NCBI RefSeq assembly: GCF_932274485.2
Contig: NC_065879.2
Location: 18,712,591 to 18,776,590, forward strand
Direction of reading: 5' to 3'
From: Patella vulgata
Taxonomy: Eukaryota > Mollusca > Gastropoda > Patellidae
DNA length: 64,000 nt
Part shown: one piece after another, positions 23,331 to 35,000 of the stretch
Position numbering within the stretch: the first letter of the stretch is position 1
How the letters are laid out: each line of letters starts with the position of its first letter
Notes under the pieces: model-generated
Databases searched by the model: none
Told to the model about the DNA's origin: nothing
Seen by the model: the letters and a program-made list of their open reading frames with translations, nothing else
Program-made: the position numbers and the translations under genes

Positions 23331-24907
23331 AATGTTTACCCTGACAACCTAGTTAATAATTCAAATCTCTTTAAGATTGTTGACAAAATCTATAACATCT
23401 GATGGGAAGTGATGCCTGGTCGTTATAACCCGGGCAGTTTTGGACCGATTTAATTCTTAACAAATAACGACAAATTTTTCCCGGTTGAAATGTTTGTCGT
23501 TGTAACTCAGCGAGTTTTTTGCCGATTTAAATAATTCTTTTTCCGTTTTGATATTCTTTATATAACCCATGTCATTTGACAGGATGTGACCGTGAATATG
23601 AAAGCTTTCATATCTGCCTGGCAGATCTAGTTATTTATTTTTTTTTTAGTCAGAAGTTGCAGCCCAAACTGTGCATGGTGCAAAAGTTCTACCAACGTAG
23701 GCGAAGTTGGCCACCGTGGAACTAAATATAAAATATAAATTTGGACATTTTTGACAAACAGGAAGTGCTTTGCGGATAGAACAAAAAATAATCTCAGATT
23801 GCCCGACGTGACATACTGAAACACGTTAGTACTCCTTAGGAGTTCTAGTTGCAAGTTACAAATTACCTTTATTAGACGGCCGAAAACGCGGTTTCCTACT
23901 CATCCAGAAAGTGGTCCAATATAACCGTATTTATATATGGTTTTGCACCGACGAGAGTGGAGAAAAATAACGACCATGCTGGAAAATAATTATGTAGTTC
24001 TGGGTAAATGTTTTAAATTTTAATCTATTACATTCAAAAACAAAAAAATATTGATTCCCGAAAAAATGATGAACATTAAATATTCCTACTAATGAGTCGT
24101 TCGATATTAGGCTCATTTTTTTCATCATTTTTCAGGATTCGTTATTTCTTTTTTTTAAATTTTAAAATTAGTCCCTGCAAAAGAATTACCAGGCCCATTC
24201 CACGATTCTAAACAATAAATCTGCTCTAGTCTACCGTGAAACCCCTTTCGCTCGTGTGAACTGCAAAGACAACTCTGCTCGGGAGAATTTGTCAAAGATA
24301 CATTATGGGATATTTTTATAGAGAGTTGGCCATTCTTCCTATAACAGTTCAAAAGTAGACAATGAAAGAAGAATATATTGAAAATTTCAGTCAAATTACT
24401 TTATTCTGAACAAAGTTATCATCGTTGTAATATTTTACTAGAAATGGTAGTCAAATGTATCTTCTCCTTGGCCGACCGTTTGATTGACAGGCGTTAACTC
24501 CACCTACATAATCTCGATTATCAAGTAACGTTTTCAATGGCTTGAGACGGGGTTGCAGTTCAATTCGTATCACATTTATTTTTACTATAAAAATAAGACT
24601 TTTATTATATAGATAAGAAGCGAAAGTTTGAAAGGAATGGACCAAATCAATGAGGCATAATTATAGCCGACTTCTTGTTAGCCTGCGTGACTCCCTAAGC
24701 AGATAAATAAATAGGAAACACCACAGTGATCCAATGGGGCTGCAATTCAACTGGGGTGATGTTAGCTGCGATGTTTATCAATTTCCATAATTTTTCTGTA
24801 AACGCAAGTGTCAAAAGCGTATAATACCGACATCCAAACTCTCATTTTAACGACAACTGAACATAATACCAAGGCCGTATATATCGAACTATATATCGAA
24901 CGTATAT

Positions 24908-25020
24908 ATTCGTGTACTAATGGTAATATGTTTATATTGTCTTGAATATTGGATATCAGAAGCCCATCTTTTCCCTGTAAGATCACAAGACCAATGTTGA
25001 TTTGAATTGACAAATTATTC
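24908..25020. repeat. Inner inverted repeat of the palindrome, left half
   Basis: These 113 nt are the near-perfect reverse complement of 26143-26255. They continue the left arm after a 17-nt gap (24891-24907). In the right arm the corresponding gap is 1,263 nt (26256-27518). Confidence 0.9.
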
Positions 25021-26142
25021 TGATGGTGGATTATTAGTGGTCCATCATGACCAAAAAATAAATTAATTCTGATTCTAGAACACCCCTTGTTAATTCTACC
25101 ATACGTTTGAAATACGTTACAATTTGACCTAGGTGATGCAGAGGCTAAAATGGTGCTTTTACTACCTTTAAAGGATTGTCTTATCTTAAAAAGGAGTCTT
25201 TTACAGTGGTTTCTTACATTCAATACATTTTTACAAAGCAGAAATGTGCTAATCAATATTTCATGTCAAACTTAAGTAATTATATGTGGGCCTACTGTTG
25301 CGCGAAACTTTGCTTATCCCTCTGTAACTTACATGACGGATTTACATAGATATACTTTAATGCCTTCATGTTCACGTGTTTTACAATAATTTCATAAAAT
25401 CTATTAATAATATCTAATGTTAATGTTTAGTCCTGTGAAATTTGTTTTTGAACTTCTAAGAGAATAATAGACACAATGGATAGACAATGAAAACTGTTAT
25501 GGACTTTCTGTTTTCGTTGATATCTTTTTGTCCGATACATAATAAACTAATAACTAACATTTACATACCAGGAAGCATTATTGGCTTTAATAGAAAAATC
25601 AGTTTCAGATTGTACAACGATATGCAACCTTTACTCTGTGAATGGACTTCGATGGCGATGTATTGTATGTTGGATAAAAACAACGCTTCATTAATTTAAA
25701 CGCGAATATTTGTAGTACGACGATAGCTGTGCCACTACATTGGCTTCTGTAAGTATAAAATTATCTTATTTTTAAGATGTTACATGCATTAATAAAGAAA
25801 TTGAGTTTGCATTATGTTGACACCCAATGTAGCCTGAACTTGAGGCACATCAGTCTAGGCCTTTTCGTAGCTAGGGGCCCCCAACCTAACACAAGTGACC
25901 AGAACTTACGCAGTATTATTCCACACACATAAATGTAACTATATCAAACCTAATTTGAAATCGGTTAGTGATAAATAATCATATCCACGAAGGCCGTAAC
26001 GTTACGACATAGTAACCACCCGGAGTTTATTTTTGACCAACGTGGAACACGACTAACCCAAATTTAAAGTAACTAAGTTATATATAGATCAGTGCTCTAA
26101 GTCTAACCCAATATCATCAAAAATCTTCGACATTGAAGACAC
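25021..26142. other. Unique central spacer of the palindrome
   Basis: About 1.1 kb of AT-rich sequence separates the inner inverted repeats. Short open frames occur, but none has a recognisable domain. I see no gene here. Confidence 0.7.
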
Positions 26143-26255
26143 GAATAATTTGTCAATTCAAATCAACATTGGTCTTGTGATCTTACAGGGAAAAGATGGG
26201 CTTCTGATATCCAATATTCAAGACAAAATAAACATTTTACCATTAGTACACGAAT
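26143..26255. repeat. Inner inverted repeat of the palindrome, right half
   Basis: Partner of 24908-25020. It shares the stretch beginning 'gaataatttgtcaattcaaa' in reverse complement with only rare mismatches. Confidence 0.9.
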
Positions 26256-27518
26256 CGTGTATCATAATGCGTTTCAGCGCCATTTGGAACAAGGGACTCA
26301 AAGAACGCCGCTAGACTATTCCACAAGTCATGTCAAATGGTGACGCTATATTCTTATCTGGAGAGCACGCGCAATAAATATCATCGGTGTAGATGCTAAA
26401 GATTGCCATACAATTGAGACTTCTGGCGTATTTCGCGGAACATAACTGATTAGAAATTACAGTAAAAACAGAAACGGTTGAATGTCAATCAGTTTATATA
26501 CATTCACATTACATACATTATTGTATGCGTTAATTGCGACCCATTTGAATTTGTGTCAATTTCTAGGCCCCAATAGCGATTTAGCTCCTTTAAATGCGTT
26601 TTATTGGGACCAAGAGGCGAAATATCGTAAGTAAATAATGTAGTCTAGGGGCCTATACAGAAATTACACATATTATTATACACACCCACATAATGTGACA
26701 TATCAAATAAATAGGCATATTTAGGCCTAAGGCCTAAGGGCTAAAGCAACGTTCACCGACAGCAAAAAGGAAAAACTAAGTTTGGAGATTATCAATGACA
26801 ATAAACGTATATTTTTGACAGATTTTCCGTTCAAAACTTTGAAAATCCGATGGAGGGTCTCGGAGGGCCCCATCATTGCCACTAGCAGATGTAGTCCAGT
26901 AGGCCTTAGTCCTCGGTCCAGTCATGCTTACTTTATACTAACAGTCTGGGTCACACATCGCTTTTCCCGCAACTGGGATTTTTTGTGCGGGACACCCTGA
27001 TGTCGGAGGCCCTGGGCCCCACGATGTCACCTTGTTAATCCGGTCCTGCTCCTACCTATTCCTAATCAAGATATTCTTTTTTGCATTTTGCTTTCATTCC
27101 CTAGTAAAAGCTTATACACCACACAACTAGAATAGATTTTAGTTCTATGTTATGTTTGCGCCGATTCTTCGACGTCAATTCCGCCTGACGTCAGAGGTCA
27201 AGAAACTAAAACATACATTATGCAAGAGCTAAATCTGAGTATTGCAAGTCTTGATTTAGGCTTCAGATGTTATAGAAATTATAAATTAGATCTTTATTTA
27301 AACAACAAGCCCAAAATCAACTCTGTAGACCCACGGATGGCTCGGCTACAGCTTGGATTTAAATAGGATTTCACTGATTGATTAAATCATAAATGGCGCC
27401 CCATGCGGAGATTATTAACCGTTACGTTGACGTCATCAGTTAGATCGAGGCTAAATGATAGAGTGTACGAAGCGAGGCCGCTGTTGAGCGATGCCGCATG
27501 TCAGTCAATTTGATTGAA
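26256..27518. other. Right-arm-specific 1.26-kb segment
   Basis: The segment is absent from the matching place in the left arm (24890/24908). It is either an insertion here or a deletion there. About 27205-27330 is an inverted copy of the dispersed repeat at 360-500 and 8990-9125. No terminal repeats or coding domains were recognised. Confidence 0.65.
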
Positions 27519-30500
27519 AGTTCGATATATACGGCCTTGGTGTTATGTTCAGTTGTGGTTAAAATGAGAGTTTGGATGTCGGTATTATACGCTTTTGACA
27601 CTTGCGTTTACAGAAAAATTATGGAAATTGATAAACATCGCAACTAACATCACCCCAGTTGAATTGCAGCCCCATTGGATCACTGTGGTGTTTCCTATTT
27701 ATTTATCTGCTTAGGGAGTCACGCAGGCTAACAAGAAGTCGGCTATAATTATGCCTCATTGATTTGGTCCATTCCTTTCAAACTTTCGCTTCTTATCTAT
27801 ATAATAAAAGTCTTATTTTTATAGTAAAAATAAATGTGATACGAATTGAACTGCAACCCCGTCTCAAGCCATTGAAAACGTTACTTGATAATCGAGATTA
27901 TGTAGGTGGAGTTAACGGCTGTCAATCAAACGGTCGGCCAAGGAGAAGTTACATTTGACTACCATTTCTAGTAAAATATTACAACGATGATAACTTTGTT
28001 CAGAATAAAGTAATTTGACTGAAATTTTCAATATATTCTTCTTTCATTGTCTACTTTTGAACTGTTATAGGAAGAATGGCCAACTCTCTATAAAAATCTC
28101 CCATAATGTATCTTTAACAAATTCTCCCGAGGAGAGTTGTCTTTGCAGTTAACACGAGCGAAAGGGGTCTCACGGTAGACTAGAGCAGATTTATTGTTTA
28201 GAATCGTGGAATGGGCCTGGTAATTCTTTTGCAGGGACTAATTTTAAAATTTAAAAGAAATAACGAATCCTGAAAAAATGATGAAAAAAATGAGCCTCAT
28301 ATCTAACGACTCATTAGTAGGAATATTTTATGTTCATCATTTTTTCGGGAATCAATATTTTTTTGTTTTTGAATGTAATAGATTAAAATTTAAAACATTT
28401 ACCCAGAACTACATAATTATTTTCCGGCATGGTCGTTATTTTTCTCCACTCTCGTCGGTGCAAAACCATATATAAATACGGTTATATTGGACCACTTTCT
28501 GGATGAGTAGGAAACCGCGTTTTCGGCCGTCTAATAAAGGTAATTTGTGACTTGCAACTAGAACTCCTAAGGAGTACTAACGTGTTTCAGTATGTCACGT
28601 CGGGCAATCTGAGATTATTTTTTGTCCTATCCGCAAAGCACTTCCTGTTTGTCAAAAATGTCCAAATTTATATTTAATATTTAGTTCCACGGTGGCCAAC
28701 TTCGCCTACGTTGGTAGAACTTTTGCACCATGCACAGTTTGGGCTGCAACTTCTGACAAAAAAAAATAAATAACTAGATCTGCCAGGGTCACATCCTGTC
28801 AAATGACATGGGTTATATAAAGAATATCAAAACGGAAAAAGAATTATTGAAATCGGCAAAAAACTCGCTCAGTTACAACGACAAACATTTCAACCGGGAA
28901 AAATTTGTCGTTATTTGTTAAGAATTAAATCGGTCCAAAACTGCCCGGGTTATAACGACCAGGCATCACTTCCCATCAGATGTTATAGATTTTGTCAACA
29001 ATCTTAAAGAGATTTGAATTATTAACTAGGTTGTCAGGGTAAACATTTCAACGCCCGTTAATGTGGATTTTTCACTTTTTTCATATTCAGTACAAAATGG
29101 TGACCCCCAGTTAACCTTAGTCAATATTCTGCTCCGAATGTTTAGCGGCATTCCTTCAAGGATTCAGAAAATGTAAACCCGATGTCTGTTAGTAAAATAT
29201 CGCAGAAGGCTCGGGGATTTTTCACGTTTCAAGACAAACTCCATATTATGTGTACGCATCAGTAATTTCTTAAGGTCATCTAACCTACTATTTTGTCGAC
29301 TTTTTTGAAAACTTTGATCCTTAATTTCTCAAAGTGGTCATGTTGGTTTTACTTCAGGGATGAGATGTCAATGATGTAATATTCGGATTTCGAAAATCGG
29401 AAATAGCAAATTAAAAGTAAATGTTGCAAAGTACTCAAAGGAAAAATAATTAGTAAAATAGATCAAAAAGTCACAAAAGTACAGCTATGTGTGTCATTTT
29501 TTCATTAGTAAATTTCGGTGATTTCGGATTCGTAAAACGTTTTGAAAATATCTTGATTACAAAGCCATCAACCATTCTTGGAAGGAGGCTAACGAGAAAT
29601 GTATTAATTTCGGAAATCTGAAACGAATTTACGAAATGACCGCCTATTCCAAGTATTTCCAAGTCGTTAATGCGGATTTTTCACTCATAAATAACTTTGT
29701 AGGAACGAAAAACGTTAAAGCGGAATTTCGAAATTTTGAATTTTTCAAACACCAAAAATTCGACAATGAATTGCTATATTTCATATTCAATTCAAAATGG
29801 TGACCATCAGTTGACCTAAATCAAAATTCTGCTCTGAACGTTTTTTAGACATTCCTTCAAGGATTCAGAAAATATAACTCCCATGTCTGTACTGTAAGTA
29901 AATTATCGCAAAAGCTTTAGGGATTTTTCACATTTAAAGATGGTGGCACTTCCGGTTCGATCAAAAGACTTCATAATTTGTGTACGCATCAGTAATTTCT
30001 TAGCTAGTACAGAAAAAAAATCAAGGCAATCTGACCTAAATTTTGTCGATTTGTTTTAAAACTTTGATCCTTATCCTTAATTTTTCCAAGGGAAAATTAT
30101 TTAGAAAGTTTCTAATGACATATTTCAAGTCGCATCAGTAGGATGACTCAATTTATCGTTTGCCATTGACATTTTATTGATTTCAAAGTCTTATACTATT
30201 TTAAAATAAAACACTTTAAACGTCACTTTAAAAAATCTTAGTCAAATATCAAACTTCTAAACGTGCCACGATCGATTGCGAATTGTGAATGCTTTCCCAA
30301 AATATAACGATATTGAAAATTGAATAAAATTTGTAGCACGAGTGGGATTTTAAAGATTGGTGGCAATATTTTAAAATAAGGAAAAATTTAAGAAGTTAAA
30401 AAGGGGGAGATAATTGGAAAAATTATGTTGACATTTTTGCCTTAATCTACCCATTTGTAATGTATTCTGAAATTTTCAAGCCGAAATCTTCAAAAATAAA

Positions 30501-32068
30501 AAAAGTTACGCTCAGAATTTTCACTCTTTTCACTTTTGAGCTTAAAATTAGGCCATACGCGTGCGTCGTAGAGGCCACAATGCCCCCCGACATAAAAACT
30601 GAGAAATACGAACAGCTACAAATTGGTGAAAACTGCATTCAAATTGGTTGGAAAACAAAAAAGTTTCCTTTGATGTCTAATATTAGTCTATTTTCGTCGA
30701 TGACGTCACTCCCTGTTATCGTTTTTAAAGTTTTAAACTAATTAGCTTTCGGATAGTATAGAGTTTAATTTTAATTCTGTAGAATATGTACTTTTTCATA
30801 ACACGCGATGGAAAAAAAAAATAATAATAATCCGAACAAAAACAGTATAAAAAATAATAATCCGAACAAGAACAATAGTTTTTATACTATGCAGTAAAAA
30901 TACTAATGAAGTGGGCCTATTCATAATATACAGTCTTTATATTCAGCTACCACAACTGTCCCTAGGAATATGACCAAATTTCATTAGATTCCAGATTTAA
31001 TATACAGAAACTAACAAAAAAACAAAGTGATTTTTATTTAGTAATTTATTTGTAAATGGAGGCGTAACTTGATCAGAACGTAAACAATAAATTTTGTTTC
31101 ATTTATATACATACGATATGAACTAATAAATATTTAGGTTTACTAAATACAAACCTAAATAAATTTTGGATTTGAAAAATAGAAATAAATAAACTCGTTA
31201 TAATAAGATTAAAGCACACATAAATTATTCAATACATATAACATACGTAAAGGGTCTGGAACATTATATGGCAAGCTTAATAGCAACATTAATCTCATAC
31301 ATGTACATTGAAGAATATATTGACGGTCACCTACTTTGAGTAAAGTTAATTTCATAGATTAACATGTTATATCTTATACTCCCTTTGATTATTAAAATGT
31401 TTTTGATAAAACTGCAGTTTTCTATTGTAAAACTAACATTTGAAAAACATACATACGAGATTCTGAAGTAAATGATATTGTTGTCAAATGTACGATAAAA
31501 AAAATAATTTCATTTACTCTGCCAATAGAATAAGTTATTACAATAAATGACACTGATATATCAAAATGGTTACAGTAATTTGGAACTAGAATGTATAAGT
31601 TATACAATAAATGACACTGATATATCAAAATGGTTACAGTCATTTGGAACTAGAATGTATAAGATATACAATAAATGACACTGATATATCAAAATGGCTA
31701 TAGTTATTTGGAACTAGAATGTATAAATGACTTCCACCTCACTGATTTGGAATGTAAAATAAAACAATATCTCCAGCACTTAAATTATTATCTAATAATA
31801 TAATAAAACTTATATTTAAACAATATATAAATAAATATTTAGGTTAATAACCGGCGGAAATAAGTTGGTCCCTGACATAACAAACTTGACTTGTATTATT
31901 GGAGGGCTGCACTTGATCATTGTCATATATTCCCAACACAAAGCCTGAAAAGAGAATTAAAATGAATAAATATTTATGATTGACGAGAAAGCAATATGGC
32001 AAACCGTTCTACTTATAAACAGGAATCCTTCCTAAGTTCCTTCTGAACGGGTTTAAAAGTGAACACGC
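27519..32068 (-). repeat. Right arm of giant palindrome
   Basis: Reverse complement of 20215-24890. It holds the true last exon of profilin (31844-31944) and its downstream sequence. The arm ends inside profilin intron 2, about 120 bp upstream of exon 3, at '...gtgaacacgc'. Confidence 0.95.
31538..31728 (-). repeat. 64-bp minisatellite, three units (right arm)
   Basis: Mirror of 20556-20748, lying just downstream of the profilin stop codon on the minus strand. It may lie in the profilin 3' UTR. Confidence 0.9.
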
Positions 32069-35000
32069 AAAATGGGGTAGATCAAAGTAACATGTTACAT
32101 GTCATTTCAGAAGCTTTTGAGGGGGATTGGATGGCCGAATGGTTAGCACGTGCGCGCTGTATCATAAGACGTGTCATTAAGTCAACTGGCGTGGTTTCGA
32201 ATCCCCGGTTGTACGTGACAAGGAATAGGGTCGCCTGTCCAACCTCGTGGGTTTTCTCTGGGTCCTCCGGTTTCCTCCCACAGCTAAAGACCCCTACACG
32301 CAAGCGAATTATTGAAATAAAATTAAACCATATGTTAGTCCTGAAATGACCTAGTTTGTGTCGAGTGGACGTTAAACCCTATTTCTCTCTCTTCGTTTCT
32401 GGGGTTTTACGTCCACTTCCACCTAAGGTGATATCGTAGACAAGTTTCTCTCTCTCTCTCTCAGAAGCTTTTAAATCATGATGGTGGGTTGAAGTAACTC
32501 GTGATTCTGAAATTCGACAGACTTTGTCCTTATGCCCTATTGAATAATCTCACCTATTTTGAACAACAAAACTACATATTCATGGTAGCAAAGACATGCA
32601 GTGTATTTGGAACGATTTTTGTTTTGTTTGTGTTTACCTCATTCATATGTTTGTGTTTACCCATACATAAGATGTTTTTACCTTATTTATAAGTTATGGA
32701 TACTTCATCTATAAGTTATGGTTACCACATTCTTAAGTTTGTAGGCCTATATGGTTTCCCCATGTTACATCGTTTATAAAGTAATGGTTACCTCATTCAT
32801 AAGTTTGTATACATGTTACCTCATTTATAAGTTTATATATCGTTACCTCGTTCATATTAAAGTTTGTTGGTGTTTGGATTTTGTTTTTGCCTCAGCAGAC
32901 TATGTTTTAGATAGAGTTTTGATTGTAAGAAGACAAAGATAAGATTGTTCCCCAAATAAACTATTGTGAGGAAAACGAAAAAGGTAGGTTGCCAGACAAC
33001 GAAACATACGGCCACAACAGCTAACTCGTCCGGGCAGTCAACAAGAGTTGTCGCATTTTTTTTCCGTTTGTCGGTAATGAAACATTTATACAACTCGTGA
33101 AGTGATTTTCAGATAATCCTTAAAAAATGTTTGGCTTCTAGTTCTACCATGCTAATGTGGTAGAGTGGTTTTATTTATTTTATGGGTATTTTAATATAGT
33201 CAGAATGCTAATGTAATATGTCACACATCACTGCATCTGTAAACTGTCCTATTCTGTTAATTCTTCTTAAAGGTATCCAGTGAGTTCAAGTTCACTCTAC
33301 TCACTGATGTTTCATTTACATTTGACCCAAAGGTTTTATGGGTTTGTCTGTCAAATCACACTGTTCACTTTTCAGATAGAATCTTGATTCAAGTCTTGAA
33401 GTGTGAGGTTGGATATTTCATCCAACCTTGGTATAGTAATTTTCGGAAATCGTTGAAAATCAATAGACTTCTTTGCTCATGACCTTAAACACTGTGTATA
33501 AATCTAAAGTCAATCGAATATTAGAGTGTCACAAGATATATCAAAGTGATCAAGGGCCATAACCCTGGCAGTAATTATCGGAAATCGTTCAAAATCAATA
33601 GGGGTCTTTGTCTCATGACCTTTAACACTGTGTATAAATTTAAAGTCAAAACGAGATTAACTTTAGCCTCTAGAGCGTACACAAGCAATTGTGGACACCG
33701 GACCGACGGAACGACGGACGGGGGCGACGACAATATACCACCACATTTCAGTGTGGGCGTATAAAAACCAAATCGAAACATTACGAAGAATCTATGTTAT
33801 TATAATTATTATACTTACACGACTTGCCCCTTGCAATCGTACAACCCGCCCCTTTTTCTGTTGATTTACCGATTACAAATTTTGAACCGGGGTCATTATT
33901 CAATACAAAGAACTTTTTATCGCCAAATTCTAGTTTACTGACAGCTGCGGCCCCTTTTGCTATGACATCGTCAACCTTTTTGAAAGACTGTGGATTTATC
34001 TGCAGAAGAAAAAAGCATACAATTTCATAAAGAAGCCAATGTGTCGATCGCGGGTGGACATTAGCCTCCGCTCAACGTTTTTACCTACGTTCTCGTAGCT
34101 ATTGTCCACTCGTCTCAGTCTCATAGGTAATCTGGTGTAGGACCATGACATGGCATTTTGTTTTAGCCTAGAGCATGTTCTAAATATCCTACAACACATG
34201 GAAGACAAAAGAGCTCTTTATTCAGTGTTCTTATATACTGGCCACAAGTCTATGGAATACAGTTTCTGCTTATGACTGAGCGATGTTTCGACGGAGACAC
34301 CTCATTTTCCCCACATCTGTTGTTTAGAGTCTAAGTATTATAAAAAGTAATACATAGTAAGTGCATATATTAAAATGAGTAAATAAATAAAAAAAATAAA
34401 TAAATAAATTTTTATAGTATAAATATTTATAAGTAATAGCAATGTATCACCGATGACCAAATCACCTTATTATCCAAAGGCCTAAAATTCATTCCTGTTT
34501 CTAGACCGAAGAATCATGACGATTACATCACGAATATAGAAAAGGGGTTACGTCAACTAGCACCAGGTGGCAAGGTGGATTATCTTAGGCATCAGATCTC
34601 GAATATACGTTTGAAAACCAAACCTCAAACCAATAACCTATCAAAATCCCAGCAGCTAGCACTAAAAGAATTGAAAGCAAACTCCAATATCACCATCATC
34701 CCTGCTGACAAAGGTAAAGCTACTGTGATTATGGACACCAATGACTATGTGGATACTGTGAACAACCTACTTCAAGACACCAAAACCTACCAAAGAATCA
34801 GGAAAGATTCCACAGCCACCCATGAAACCAGGCTGCGAAAATTTCTCACATCATTGAAAGACAATAAGCAGATCACACCAGCACTTTACTACAATCTGAA
34901 TCCCTCTCACCCCAGACCACCATATGCACGAGCCACCATCAAGATTCACAAGAACCCGGTTAAGACTCGCTTATTGGTTTGTTCCCGAGATTCAGTATAT

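Larger units (their letters stand above)
20215..24890 (+). repeat. Left arm of giant palindrome (inverted duplication)
   Basis: This 4.7-kb arm is the reverse complement of 27519-32068, with only scattered differences. Differences between arms include a 94-bp segment only here (22514-22607) and a small self-palindromic segment of about 25 bp only here (about 23593-23618, around 'atgaaagctttcat'). The outer end carries a copy of the profilin terminal exon at 20339-20439. Apart from this no gene was recognised. Since the rest of profilin lies to the right, this arm is the derived copy. Confidence 0.95.

Noticed and set aside
24762-25256. Minus-strand open frame of 164 codons at the palindrome's inner edge
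   Set aside because: It crosses the arm boundary into the unique spacer. There is no family signature, and composition is like the surrounding AT-rich DNA.
20215-32068. Palindrome as a Polinton or other large element with long terminal repeats
   Set aside because: No polymerase, integrase, capsid or protease frame lies in the arms or centre, and the right arm contains part of an ordinary host gene.
32119-32200. Candidate tRNA gene
   Set aside because: A and B boxes are present but the sequence does not fold as a tRNA, and it continues into a SINE body with target duplications.
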